Below are positions 25,501 through 33,712 of a stretch of DNA of 64,000 nucleotides, in pieces. The first letter of the stretch is position 1. Each line of letters opens with the position of its first letter. A model generated the notes under the pieces. That model had not been told where the DNA came from. It saw only the letters and a list, made by a program, of their open reading frames with translations, and searched no databases. The DNA lies in the IMG/VR virus record IMGVR_UViG_3300025872_000054, positions 1 through 64,000 of that record; one strand, 5' to 3'. The position numbers and the translations under genes were made by a program. The DNA is from a virus.

Positions 25501-27495
25501 ATCTATTTTGACAATAGTGATATAACTCCATTCAACGAGATTAATCCCCCAAGCGCTGATAATGCAGCCTTTGGTCAGTTTTCTTATACTAAAGAAAAAT
25601 CAGACGGAACTTTTGTACATGCTGGAGGAACTTCTTTTGTAAATAGACGTAGAATTTATGTCTCTGGATTTGATGAAGCGGGTAACTCAATCTTATATGC
25701 TGGAGAGATAAAACTACCTAGTGCTAAGTCTCCTGGATATTCTCAATTAGACTCTAGATCTAAAGTATTTTTCTGGGATTCTCTGGAAGGGTCTTGGTAT
25801 TTTGCAGTGGATACTTCACAGATTGTGGAGGAAACCAATGACGATGATGGAGACGGCTTCCTACTTAAGAAGTTTGATTTTGCATTTAAATATGTCATTG
25901 CTCCAGGCACAGCTCCTAATCAAACTGTGGCTGAAATTCCATATATTTTTGATAGGACATCTATTAAGATTATCAGAGGTGTTGACTCTAGGACTAATGA
26001 TGAAAGGGTATATAGAGCAGTATTGTCTGGATTTGATAAAAAAATTGGTATCAGAAGACCACAACCATACTACATTCTTGAAAAGCAAGTAACTGAAAAA
26101 GGTTATCCTTTAAACCGTGGAGATTTAATTGATGATCCTTTAACGATTACCCAGGTTATCTCATATAATGATGTATTCCGTCCTGGAGTACCTAAGGATA
26201 AACTAGTACTTGATGTTGATAAGTATATCACTTATATTACAACAGGATCTACTGCTAGGGACGTATTCGCTGGGGGAGTATTTCCAGATATTGACCTCGA
26301 TGAGCCAGAATTAACTCAAGATCCCGCTAATTCAATTACTAGAATTGCTTTAGAAAAGTTAAAGGATAGGCCAGGAGTTGAGTTCGACGGTAATAGGTCG
26401 ATTGCTCCTAGCACAGAAAGGATTCTGTTAAGAGATTCACTTTCCTCAAGTGAAGAAGGAATTCTAATTGGACTTCGTCGTCCTTCAGTTATTAGAGCAT
26501 CTGGCCACACGTGGGAATGGACAGGATATCTTAATTATGATACTGCTTTCCCAACCTTCCAAGGTGACCCCTTGGAGCAGGATTTCGCCCTTGGTAAAAT
26601 TATCGTTGAGGATAATGGTGGTAGAGTATATGCCACAGGTATGAATGAGGAAGGCAGTTATTATATTGGTACTACGGTCTTCGATCTTCGCTCCGGTGAG
26701 CAATATGCTATTCCTCTAAAGGCAGATAATGAGCCTGGAAATATCACAAACCAGGTACTTAATAATGTAATCATTAAGAATACCGTCTTAATGAACGATA
26801 AGAGTAAAATCCTTTTCCAAGGATCTGGGGAAATTCTCATTTCTAAAGATACTGAAATTAACTCAACTACTGGATTTATAGACTCTTCTCACAAAGCATA
26901 TGCATCTACTACTAAGGCCGGATTTGTTCAATTAGCCAAGAGTGAAGAGATTGCTGGCGCTAGAGGCCTTAGAGGCTTATCTGGTATTTCTGACAGAGTA
27001 GTTGTATCTGCTCTACAACTTGCCCAAGAACTTGATACTAGACTTTCAGGATTCGTTCAAGGAGGTACTGGAGTAACTGTAGGAATTACGCCTAATGCTG
27101 GGGACCCAGATGATCCAGAAGATGATTTCAATCAGTACACTATTTCTATTGGCCAACCTGTAGAAACGAATTCTGATGTAGTATTTAATAGTGTAACAGC
27201 TGCTCAAGATATTTGCGCTTTCTCTGATATCAGGTTAAAGCAAAACGTTATTTCGATTGATGGTTCATTAGCAAAGATTGAAGGTCTTCGTGGCGTATCT
27301 TATGAGCTTAAAAATGACCCAGGTGTTCCTCACCTCGGCCTGATTGCTCAAGAGGTGAAAGAAGTTGTCCCTGAGGTAGTTCTACATGACTCGGCTTCTG
27401 ATATGTACAAAGTATCATATCAGTCTCTCATCCCGGTCCTCATTGAGGCTGTTAAAGAACTCTCTGAAAGAGTCAAGAAACTGGAAGGTAAGTGA
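22507..27495 (+). CDS. long tail fibre with S74 intramolecular chaperone
   Basis: A 1662-residue protein. About residues 415-460 (NIIYVDPATGEDSLSNNGFDSNKPFRSIERAL) mark the entry of a right-handed beta-helix of the pectin-lyase type common in phage fibres. The last 90 residues, from SDIRLKQN near 1573, form a peptidase S74 chaperone (GLIAQEVKEVVPEVV, YQSLIPVLIEAVKEL), which trimerises the fibre and then normally cleaves itself off at the serine of the SD-RLK motif. The protein therefore probably binds the host surface. Internal cysteines such as those near 325-350 are unusual for a fibre. Confidence 0.85.
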   Translation: MLDKIQFQNGTIVTKEYLNETQKGTSFSAETSRSNFYSEPTNSEHAEWAIGQRDSLKDWEVADPREDNETAIGRLAHDGIVLKSYDPVTGAKVWGPPTLIETSVGSGVYGVWVEAGSIVLSDGLPISWSVQFVQLVSGLTTNYLYISEEEARKNIEDGESVKISIGSNLPSVSNPHIPLAKLVLNADGTSLATNEDGDYVGAGYTDLRPSLYIGNLNTYPKILRNTEIKEDSYIAKSWERVIADTSNGSLIVSLPSSPTDSDRIAIVDISGTFDRYPVVIRPGDGTKINGSIDDWIVNIRDSHLELFYHDATSEWKFEETPGGDCNPVLGTFLSCGGKEFIGQRLATECPDGQVVPVTFPNTPDGIYRYEASTQKCYKEYYEKVAIYANGEGGLIPINDAPRCLKDTSGVVTAATVKNIIYVDPATGEDSLSNNGFDSNKPFRSIERALIEAVRESRRAGQYNDRYDRVMIELAPGDYYVDNSPGTSSVPALSTGSNYVQRVDTGFEVLQSSKEDRALKIQIDSLNATSTQPPNAINLGRIIYSESGGVGNIVKIEKTDFNSSIWSITLEYVSGSFLVNDKIYYDNLSIINPSSGGLIVPRGISIDGVDLRKVRVRPMYVPELTPTTTEPQRKKTAIFKVTGGTYISLLTFTDNPQYARSHNTVVSVTFASEAEIKGSGDEVSYYTKLNSLFNTLDGWGGQGLEALNAETTIVAPIPQSKNLRQTDEEENQTGLPFSDSRDNSPVSYPGPTKLYRDDSSSSRPFDLPDINSTRSSSPYVFNCSVRSIFGLSGMWADGALVSGFKSMVTANFTQVSLQTDPNCYNEEAYYLDPPTNKQTGSGKTYRVSPNDTFKYRHWGFRGSNDATIQIVSCFVIGNADHFIADSGADLSITNSCSDFGDVSLRGIGYKDKSFSQDEGVSGVGDYRGTRLLEIIPPLPLKYACKKDQETDPVLNNCFADRPATIVDTEINTGLIINYGRTKKWVEENAVGFKAPAEIRIYFDNSDITPFNEINPPSADNAAFGQFSYTKEKSDGTFVHAGGTSFVNRRRIYVSGFDEAGNSILYAGEIKLPSAKSPGYSQLDSRSKVFFWDSLEGSWYFAVDTSQIVEETNDDDGDGFLLKKFDFAFKYVIAPGTAPNQTVAEIPYIFDRTSIKIIRGVDSRTNDERVYRAVLSGFDKKIGIRRPQPYYILEKQVTEKGYPLNRGDLIDDPLTITQVISYNDVFRPGVPKDKLVLDVDKYITYITTGSTARDVFAGGVFPDIDLDEPELTQDPANSITRIALEKLKDRPGVEFDGNRSIAPSTERILLRDSLSSSEEGILIGLRRPSVIRASGHTWEWTGYLNYDTAFPTFQGDPLEQDFALGKIIVEDNGGRVYATGMNEEGSYYIGTTVFDLRSGEQYAIPLKADNEPGNITNQVLNNVIIKNTVLMNDKSKILFQGSGEILISKDTEINSTTGFIDSSHKAYASTTKAGFVQLAKSEEIAGARGLRGLSGISDRVVVSALQLAQELDTRLSGFVQGGTGVTVGITPNAGDPDDPEDDFNQYTISIGQPVETNSDVVFNSVTAAQDICAFSDIRLKQNVISIDGSLAKIEGLRGVSYELKNDPGVPHLGLIAQEVKEVVPEVVLHDSASDMYKVSYQSLIPVLIEAVKELSERVKKLEGK

Positions 27496-27498
27496 TCT

Positions 27499-29625
27499 AT
27501 GGCAGAAGGAATAAGATTTAAATCGAATGGAGAAATTGTAGTAGAAGCTGGGTATCAGTATGTAAAAGGCAAATTAGACATTTGGTGGAATGATAATGCA
27601 AATGACTGGGGTATTGCGTTAAATAGTCTGTCTTTTTCCGATGCAAATGGTACCGTTTCATGGCAAAGAGGAGGCTCTGAGAGTGGTTCTACTGATAGAA
27701 GCTTTAAATTATTAGGAGATCCTAACTCAAATACCATCTATTCTGTAAGTTATACCTCTAAGGATTGTCCTCTTAGACTTAATAAGGAGAGCGATTCCAA
27801 GTTATCATTTTATGATGATGATGGTACTGACAATAATGCTACAGTAACACTTAGTACTACTGAACCAAAAAAATTCGATTCTACCACCACTCCCCCGACG
27901 GATGGCGGAACACCACCGCCGCCGCCGCCGGTCACAGTAGATTGTAGCCCTGGTCCTTGGTCTGAGTCTGTTCCACCTACCTGTGGTAGCCCGCCCCCAG
28001 GGGTATCGACTCCTGGCGGATTACAAATTACAGCAGCTGGGAGTGAAATTACTCTAAATCTTAAAAATTATGCCAATAAGTTGGTTACTCTTAAAGTAAC
28101 TCACCAAGTTGGCGAGGGGACTGCATGGACTCAAGGATTTAGTTTTAATATCCCAAATTGCTCAGATATTAGTCCTGATCCTGGAGGCCTCCCTTACTCC
28201 AAGCAGCCATATTCAAATCCAAATATTTCTGGAACAAATATTATTTATATCTATAATGTAGATGGCGGAGACTACGATTACAAGTTTACTTGCAGTTCAG
28301 TTCCCGGCCCAGCACCTTGGCGCCAACTCTACACTCAGAAATGCGATCCCTCATGTGATGAAAATGGAGAAAACTGTTCGACATATTGCTATTGTGTAGA
28401 AGCAGGCATAGAAACTTTTTCACCATGGCCTTATTGTACGGTTGGGGTGGCTATTTCTAAAAATGGCGGTAATAAAGTCCAATGGCAATATGAAGATGGT
28501 GGCGGGGGCGATTACAATGACCAGTATATTACTGTTGAAGTAGTTGAAGTAAGAAATACGGTTGAAAGTACTGGTCCAATTTGCTCTTCTGTTATTAGAA
28601 GTAATGTATGGGTACCTGATACAGCTGATAGTTCAGCTGATGGGAAATGTATTAGTGATTATAAGGACCATTCTGAAAAAGTTAGGTTTAGAATTCCTTC
28701 ACTCAAAGCATCTAAATTATCAATCACTCCTCCTGTTTGCTACTCATCATTCAGAGGAATATCAGGTGCACTTAGACCAGAGGATGACTTAGGAGTAGTT
28801 AGCCCAGACTACTCAGTTTTACATTTAATGGACGAAAACTCTAGAAGAACAACATCTTTAGTCACTGACTCTGATATCACCGTTGAGGTTTTAAAAGAAG
28901 ATGATACTTATATCAGTCCCTATGGCGAATCTAATCCAAGTTCAAATACAAATCTAGGGACTACAGATAGAAAGCACTATTTAGTTACTTTTAATGATGG
29001 GACAGAGATCATTGGCGATAACGCGAATAACATCACTATTTCTGTAGGTCAAGGCGTAACAGCCGATGGATTAAATACGCCTCCAGTTGTGTTCAAACAA
29101 GAAAAAGTAGCTGGAACAGTTAATAGTTTACGTGTATGGTTTTATATTAATTACGAACAAAATGCGCAACAAACAGATGATTTAGTTCACATCTTCGATG
29201 ATGAAACTAATACCACAAGCAGTTCCAGTATATTATCGGATGAAGGAGTTACGATTGTCCCACAGGCTGTAAATGATCCAGGTAATGAAGTTGAAGGATA
29301 TAGTACATTAAGCGCAACTAATAAAAAACATTATTTAGTAACGTTTAGTGACTCAACCATTGTCAATGCGGATGCTTCGAATATTTCGTTTGAAATAAAT
29401 CAGAATCTAACAGCTTCTGGGGATACCTATAAAATCTCTTTAGTTAAAAGAGAAAGAATTGATGATAAAAACATGAGAGTATGGTTTACATCATATAATA
29501 GTTCTAAGCCGGCCGGTTTGGAAATTGATAACACATTTGTTAGAGACTTCTCTGTAGCTAGAACTAAAAAAATTAACTTCTCCGGTAACGCGTTTACTAG
29601 AAGCTGGTATTTATCCACAATATAA
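27499..29625 (+). CDS. fibre or baseplate-associated protein with internal duplication
   Basis: A 708-residue protein. A Pro-rich hinge (GGTPPPPPPVTVDCSPGPW) at about 136-154 separates an N-terminal domain of about 130 residues from a Cys-rich beta-rich part. Two related units follow, at about 456-553 and 581-669, each with KHYLVTF, a D-N/S-ISxSxGQxxTA-like strand and a VWF segment. A duplicated C-terminal domain of this kind is common in adhesins. It starts four bases after the S74 fibre stop and is probably part of the same receptor-binding apparatus. No family name can be given. Confidence 0.7.
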   Translation: MAEGIRFKSNGEIVVEAGYQYVKGKLDIWWNDNANDWGIALNSLSFSDANGTVSWQRGGSESGSTDRSFKLLGDPNSNTIYSVSYTSKDCPLRLNKESDSKLSFYDDDGTDNNATVTLSTTEPKKFDSTTTPPTDGGTPPPPPPVTVDCSPGPWSESVPPTCGSPPPGVSTPGGLQITAAGSEITLNLKNYANKLVTLKVTHQVGEGTAWTQGFSFNIPNCSDISPDPGGLPYSKQPYSNPNISGTNIIYIYNVDGGDYDYKFTCSSVPGPAPWRQLYTQKCDPSCDENGENCSTYCYCVEAGIETFSPWPYCTVGVAISKNGGNKVQWQYEDGGGGDYNDQYITVEVVEVRNTVESTGPICSSVIRSNVWVPDTADSSADGKCISDYKDHSEKVRFRIPSLKASKLSITPPVCYSSFRGISGALRPEDDLGVVSPDYSVLHLMDENSRRTTSLVTDSDITVEVLKEDDTYISPYGESNPSSNTNLGTTDRKHYLVTFNDGTEIIGDNANNITISVGQGVTADGLNTPPVVFKQEKVAGTVNSLRVWFYINYEQNAQQTDDLVHIFDDETNTTSSSSILSDEGVTIVPQAVNDPGNEVEGYSTLSATNKKHYLVTFSDSTIVNADASNISFEINQNLTASGDTYKISLVKRERIDDKNMRVWFTSYNSSKPAGLEIDNTFVRDFSVARTKKINFSGNAFTRSWYLSTI

Positions 29626-29939
29626 TGATTACATCGATCTCCTCCTCTGGGCGTAAAGCCCGACCACCTAAATGGTGGGGAGGGTTAGTTGAAAAAATCC
29701 CTCAGATTTATTTGCCTTGGCTCAGACCAAAAGTCTGGACACCAGAACTAGCCAATAAATGGGTCAATACTATCCCATCTAAGTGCCCATTTGAAAGACA
29801 ATGGTGGGTGGGGGACAGACTGGTACTTTTCATCCCAGCTCTCTGTTCCCTCAATCCCTTCTCTACTCAACTCTACTCCCTCCGCCTTGAGGCTCAGACC
29901 TATCTAGTTCACTGTGAGTCGGATAAAAAATCAGTTTAA
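29625..29939 (+). CDS. Mo-dependent nitrogenase C-terminal domain-like protein
   Basis: A 104-residue protein. Residues about 40-100 (ANKWVNTIPSKCPFERQWWVGDR, then FIPALCSLNPFSTQLYSLRLEAQTYL) match the conserved Mo-nitro_C pattern, in which CPFER, IPPLCKLNP and a following LRFRAL are the signature. Stand-alone proteins with this domain are known mainly from cyanobacteria, where their function is not established. It overlaps the previous stop codon as TAATG, so it is co-transcribed with fibre genes. The gene is probably of host origin; whether it acts on nitrogen metabolism is unknown. Confidence 0.8.
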   Translation: MITSISSSGRKARPPKWWGGLVEKIPQIYLPWLRPKVWTPELANKWVNTIPSKCPFERQWWVGDRLVLFIPALCSLNPFSTQLYSLRLEAQTYLVHCESDKKSV

Positions 29940-29941
29940 AG
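29935..29941 (+). promoter_or_regulatory. TTTAAAG word overlapping a stop codon
   Basis: TTTAAAG overlaps the stop of the nitrogenase-domain gene. The next start codon is over 100 bases away and has its own host-type -10 box, so this copy is doubtful as a promoter. Confidence 0.2.
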
Positions 29942-29975
29942 AAATGTAACAGGCGCTCCCTCTGGCGAGTGTCTG

Positions 29976-29984
29976 TGATAGAAT
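29976..29984 (+). promoter_or_regulatory. extended -10 promoter box TGATAGAAT
   Basis: TGATAGAAT lies 63 bases before the ATG at 30048, leaving a leader of about 55 bases. It is the same box as before nrdB, the MazG-like gene and the ThyA-family gene. Confidence 0.55.
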
Positions 29985-30047
29985 ATCCAAGTGAGCAAAG
30001 AGAGATCTTTCCTCCAAGAGACCATTACACTAAGAGAATTAATTAAC

Positions 30048-30977
30048 ATGGCAACTTTCAACATTACGACCATTGACCTGAGCACCAATGCTCCTCAACT
30101 TGCTCCGCTCTCTGGCCGTGAGTATAATGCTGACTATACTCAGCTTCCTAACGCAAACCTCCCTAAGGCTATGCGTAAGGAACTCGATACTGTCTTCCAG
30201 TTTCTGACCGGTCAAGAACTCCCTCTTGATGAGAACACCTTCCTCATCAAAGCCCGCGATGGCGTGTACTTCCGTCTCTTCGGCCCCGTCCTTAAGGTTG
30301 GTGCTGACGGCGTCGAGGGTACTGAGACTGGTAAACTTTACGTTCAATGGGGTCCCCGCTTCATCCCCGTTGAGATCGCAAAGGGCGGTTTCATGACTGC
30401 CGATGGTCGTGAGATGGAAGCCGAGTTTGGCTCCTTTAACTTCTCTGGCCGAGGCGAAGACCCCTGCCTCTTCATCTCTGTTGATACCGAAGATGGCCAA
30501 ACTGTCCTCCCTGTAGCAGTACGTTTCAGTGACTGGGAAAATCCCACTGAACCCAAAGCCCTCAACGCTCTTCTTAAGAAAAAGCCCGAGGATGTTGTGG
30601 CTCTACTCCAACCCGTAACTGCAAAAGGTGCTGCTTCCGGTCCTCGCATTGAAGCCGATGAAGAAGTCGATTTCCGTGAGCTGGATGTAAATACTCCCTA
30701 CTCGGTTGTCGGCTACTACCCCTGTAAGACTTCTTATGGTCTGACCTATCGTATTCTGATTGATAACCTCCCTGAAGAGGGTAAGGTTTCTGGCGCATGG
30801 GCACATAGCTCCATCCGTCCTCTCTTGGCTACCAAGCCCGAGATCAATCGCGAAAAGCCCGCTACCCTCACTCTGCGTAGTAAAGAAGAACTCGATTCGG
30901 GTAAGATTCGTATCCGCTCCACCCTTCTGTTGGCTCAACAAGAGGCTGATGAGTCTGCACTTAACCTTAATTTCTGA
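30048..30977 (+). CDS. abundant DNA-metabolism protein of unknown family
   Basis: ATG at 30048 (MATFNITTIDLS) is preferred to an in-frame GTG at 29991. 309 residues. The gene uses many C-ending codons (CTC, ACC, GAC), more than the virion genes, which suggests high expression. Several beta segments (VYFRLFGPVLKVG, KLYVQWGPRFIPVEI, YGLTYRILI) would suit OB-fold domains, and the tail is acidic then hydrophobic (ADESALNLNF). A single-strand DNA-binding protein is a possibility in this position before the nrd genes, but no diagnostic motif is visible. A strong hairpin follows the gene. Confidence 0.7.
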   Translation: MATFNITTIDLSTNAPQLAPLSGREYNADYTQLPNANLPKAMRKELDTVFQFLTGQELPLDENTFLIKARDGVYFRLFGPVLKVGADGVEGTETGKLYVQWGPRFIPVEIAKGGFMTADGREMEAEFGSFNFSGRGEDPCLFISVDTEDGQTVLPVAVRFSDWENPTEPKALNALLKKKPEDVVALLQPVTAKGAASGPRIEADEEVDFRELDVNTPYSVVGYYPCKTSYGLTYRILIDNLPEEGKVSGAWAHSSIRPLLATKPEINREKPATLTLRSKEELDSGKIRIRSTLLLAQQEADESALNLNF

Positions 30978-30999
30978 TCTATTAAGAGATTGAAATACT

Positions 31000-31032
31000 G
31001 CCCTAGAGGATTAACCTCCCTCTGGGGCTTTA
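31000..31032 (+). terminator. intrinsic terminator
   Basis: GCCCTAGAGG and CCTCTGGGGC form a stem (one G-T pair) around a 9-base loop, followed by TTTAT. It ends the 30048 gene, and a TTTAAAG box begins only four bases later. Confidence 0.65.
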
Positions 31033-31035
31033 TAG

Positions 31036-31042
31036 TTTAAAG
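31036..31042 (+). promoter_or_regulatory. TTTAAAG box directly after a terminator
   Basis: TTTAAAG follows the terminator immediately and ends 22 bases before the ATG at 31065. A transcription unit must begin here, which is good support for the box being a promoter. Confidence 0.6.
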
Positions 31043-31064
31043 ACATATTACCACTAGGTTTATT

Positions 31065-31592
31065 ATGGATAATGAGTTAAGAGTACCAGATGGCTGGGGA
31101 GTGGCAGAATATGCCGAGCCTGGTAAAGACACCGGTAAAACAAATAAAAATGTTGAGTTAGTCTCGCCTGGTCCACAGTCTGGCGAAGATGATTACCATT
31201 CCCAATATGTCGATCCAGAAGGGAAATTCGGTGCTGCTAAAACAGAAAGAGGATCTTCTGACCATTGCTCCTATGGCGGAGAAGAGGCTAATCAACAAGA
31301 ACCTGAAGGTTCCCAACCTTATGACGTAGGTCAACTCCATCTAGAAGATAAAGAGGTAGTTGTTGAGGATGGTAGACAGAGAGGTTACCACTACTACCTC
31401 GTGACCCATCCCGACGAGGAGTACTTCTATTCCGTGATTCCCAAACTCCGTGGCAACAAGGAGACCTATAAGAGTCCTCGTAAATCAACCCGTAAAGAGG
31501 CCCTAGAAGCTGCCTATAAGGTTCTTAATGTAACTCTTCCCGCTTCTATTTCAGATCAGATGCATTACGTGTATCCCGAGTCAGAAATCTGA
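31065..31592 (+). CDS. late protein with N-terminal VPDGW tag
   Basis: A 175-residue protein that begins MDNELRVPDGWGVAEY, carrying the recurring VPDGW word at residues 7-11. Residues 20-110 are hydrophilic and probably disordered. The C-terminal 65 residues (GYHYYLVTHPDEEYFYSVIPKLRGN, then STRKEALEAAYKVLN) look like a small folded domain. It is enclosed by metabolic genes but has its own terminator-plus-TTTAAAG start, so it is probably a late protein and may be in the virion. No named family. Confidence 0.7.
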   Translation: MDNELRVPDGWGVAEYAEPGKDTGKTNKNVELVSPGPQSGEDDYHSQYVDPEGKFGAAKTERGSSDHCSYGGEEANQQEPEGSQPYDVGQLHLEDKEVVVEDGRQRGYHYYLVTHPDEEYFYSVIPKLRGNKETYKSPRKSTRKEALEAAYKVLNVTLPASISDQMHYVYPESEI

Positions 31593-31598
31593 TATAAT
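31590..31598 (+). promoter_or_regulatory. extended -10 promoter box TGATATAAT
   Basis: TGATATAAT overlaps the stop of the VPDGW gene and ends 35 bases before the nrdB ATG. Confidence 0.6.
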
Positions 31599-31633
31599 AA
31601 AATTCTTTTTCAATCTCACTCAAACCGCCAATC

Positions 31634-32629
31634 ATGTCCAGTATCCTAGAGCACAATAAAATGATCTTCAAGAAGGACTCTGGGTTTGATTTCCCAGAAT
31701 TCTATGACTACTATGAGCGGACCGTGGCTAGTGTCTGGAGGCATCAAGAAGTTGCCATGGAATCAGACCTTCGTGACTGGCAATTTAACTCCACGCCTGA
31801 TGAGCGGGCTGTGATCGCTGGGATTCTTAAAGGGTTCGTTAGTGCTGAGCTAGGTATTGGGTGTTATTGGGCTGATGAGGTATGCCGCATCTTCCCTAAA
31901 CCTGAGATCCAGGCAATGGCTAAAGCATTCTCTTTCTTTGAGACAATCCATGCTGCCGCCTACTCCTACCTCAATGATGTCCTCGGCCTCAAGGAGTATG
32001 AGGAGTTCATCAACGATCCTGTCGCCTGCTCAAAGATCGATACATTTTTTTCCAAGTATCCAGACAAGGTGTCCCTTGCTGTTTTCTCTGGAGCAGGAGA
32101 AGGCGTAAGTCTATTTAGTTCATTTGCTGTGCTCCTCAGCTTCAATAAAGATGGCCGGTACAAAGGTCTTGCCCAGATCATCTCATGGAGCGCTATCGAT
32201 GAGCAGACTCACTCTGAGGCAGGTTGCCAACTCTTCAAGAGACTCGTGGAGGAAACCGGACTTTCCGACGCTGACCGTCAGGCGATCTATGAAGGTTTCC
32301 AACTCGTAGTTGACAAAGAATCGTCCTTTATTGACCATATTTTTAATTCAGCAAATATCTCCTCAATCGATGCTGAGGAGTTGAAAGCTTATATTAAGAA
32401 CAGAGCAAACGAACGCCTACTTCTCCTCGGCCTTGACCAGATGTTCAAACTAACCACCGAAGAACTTACAAAGGCAAAATCAATTTCCTCTTGGTTTGAT
32501 CCGATGGTCAAAGGGGCAAGTAGTACGGACTTCTTTGCTGCTTCTAAAGATGGTGCTAACTACGTTGCCAAAGTCTCTCAAGATTTTATGGCTGTAGATC
32601 TTTCCGCCTTGGACCTCGTTCTTGCCTAA
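31634..32629 (+). CDS. nrdB: ribonucleotide reductase class I small (beta) subunit
   Basis: A 331-residue protein. The di-iron ligands are in place: D48, E103 and H106 (FFETIHAAAY), E156 (SGAGEGVSLF), E190 and H193 (DEQTH). Tyr110, four residues after H106, matches the radical tyrosine of class Ia enzymes. It makes the cofactor that starts ribonucleotide reduction, supplying dNTPs for phage DNA. It has a host-type -10 box. The large subunit follows 1.6 kb downstream, separated by two homing endonuclease genes. Confidence 0.95.
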   Translation: MSSILEHNKMIFKKDSGFDFPEFYDYYERTVASVWRHQEVAMESDLRDWQFNSTPDERAVIAGILKGFVSAELGIGCYWADEVCRIFPKPEIQAMAKAFSFFETIHAAAYSYLNDVLGLKEYEEFINDPVACSKIDTFFSKYPDKVSLAVFSGAGEGVSLFSSFAVLLSFNKDGRYKGLAQIISWSAIDEQTHSEAGCQLFKRLVEETGLSDADRQAIYEGFQLVVDKESSFIDHIFNSANISSIDAEELKAYIKNRANERLLLLGLDQMFKLTTEELTKAKSISSWFDPMVKGASSTDFFAASKDGANYVAKVSQDFMAVDLSALDLVLA

Positions 32630-32632
32630 CAG

Positions 32633-32788
32633 ATGATCAAAGAACCAATCTGCATTAAAGGCCACTGGGTAGTTGAGCTATCTGACGGTTATCAGATCAA
32701 ATTCAATGATGGTGAAACTGCCCAAGATTTTTATCTACTAAACAAAGCTAGAGAAGAACAAACTCATGGCAATACATCCGAATCCTGA
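32633..32788 (+). CDS. small hypothetical protein
   Basis: A 51-residue reading frame starting three bases after the nrdB stop (MIKEPICIKGHWVVEL), overlapping the next small gene by 23 bases. The sequence HWVVELSDGYQIKFNDGETAQDFYLLNKAREE reads like a compact folded domain rather than a chance frame. Position suggests co-translation with nrdB. Function unknown. Confidence 0.55.
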   Translation: MIKEPICIKGHWVVELSDGYQIKFNDGETAQDFYLLNKAREEQTHGNTSES

Positions 32789-32972
32789 TAGAAGTGACGT
32801 CTTGATGGCGAGGGATCATGGCACAATGTGCCTTATCACTGACCCTAAAGCCGACAAGTATCTTCGCAGAACCAGAACGTCCAAAGTAACCACTCCACCA
32901 GAAGACAGATACTCCCGCCCATGTGGTGGTAAGGGCGGTTTTGATGATTATTGCGAAAGGATGGCGGAATAA
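32766..32972 (+). CDS. small hypothetical protein
   Basis: A 68-residue protein (MAIHPNPDRSDVLMARDHG) with the segment TMCLITDPKADKYLRRTRTS and a Gly- and Cys-containing tail. Its stop overlaps the start of the GIY-YIG gene as TAATG. No family recognised; it travels with nrdB and the endonucleases. Confidence 0.55.
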   Translation: MAIHPNPDRSDVLMARDHGTMCLITDPKADKYLRRTRTSKVTTPPEDRYSRPCGGKGGFDDYCERMAE

Positions 32973-33712
32973 TGTACCATTTTGTGTATCTTTCTTTTGA
33001 AGATTCAAAAGGTGGAAGAAATTATATAGGTAAAAGAAGTTGCTTAAACCCCTATGACAATTATTTAGGGTCTTTTTCAGACACGTCTTTTAATCCAACA
33101 AATAAAATTATCCTATCCTATTATAAGACCGCTGAAGAAGCAATAAAAGGAGAGATTCAATGGCAAAGAGTTTTTAGAGTAAAAGATGATTCAAATTTTG
33201 CTAATCAGGTATATCAGACCGATGTAAAATTTGATTGTACTGGCAGAAAACATAGCGAAAAAACTAAATTAAAAATGTCTATCTCTCAAAGAGAATGCCA
33301 AAATAGGCATGATGTTAAAATTAAAAAAAGTGAAAATATAAGAAAAGCGTTAAAGAATGAAGAGATAAAATTAAATCACTCATCTCAGATGAAGAGAATA
33401 GGAAAACAAAAGGAGTCTCAACTTAAAAAGTCTATCTCTTTAAAGAAATTGAATGGTGCAGTCCATTCACGTAATGAATGGAAAGTAAGACAAAGTATTT
33501 CTCAGGTGAAAAGTCAAAATGATCCTGTTACAAAAGAATTAAAATCTAGAAGAATAAAAGAGGCAATGCAAAGTGAGCAAGTAAAAGATAAACTAAGAAG
33601 TAGAAAAAATCCTCAAAAGGGAAAGATATGGGTAAATGACGGATGCAATTCTTTAATGGTTTTTCCAAATGAGGTACCTGAAGGATATAAGAGAGGGAGG
33701 TCTAAAAAATGA
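32972..33712 (+). CDS. GIY-YIG homing endonuclease
   Basis: The ATG of MYHFVYLSF is the best start; an earlier in-frame TTG is inside the upstream gene. 246 residues. VYLSFEDSKGGRNYIGKRS with DNYLGS at the N-terminus is a divergent GIY-YIG nuclease motif. TGRKHSEKTKLKMS near residue 90 and further Lys/Ser-rich repeats are NUMOD3-type DNA-binding units. The gene is AT-rich and Lys-rich unlike its neighbours. It lies between nrdB and nrdA, a known hot spot for homing endonucleases in phages. Confidence 0.82.
   Translation: MYHFVYLSFEDSKGGRNYIGKRSCLNPYDNYLGSFSDTSFNPTNKIILSYYKTAEEAIKGEIQWQRVFRVKDDSNFANQVYQTDVKFDCTGRKHSEKTKLKMSISQRECQNRHDVKIKKSENIRKALKNEEIKLNHSSQMKRIGKQKESQLKKSISLKKLNGAVHSRNEWKVRQSISQVKSQNDPVTKELKSRRIKEAMQSEQVKDKLRSRKNPQKGKIWVNDGCNSLMVFPNEVPEGYKRGRSKK

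Noticed and set aside
22507-29625. Possible diversity-generating retroelement or phase-variation system for the fibre genes.
   Set aside because: I saw no reverse transcriptase, no template repeat and no invertase in the window.
31003-31060. The hairpin before 31065 as a riboswitch.
   Set aside because: It is a simple stem with a T-rich end and is best explained as a terminator.
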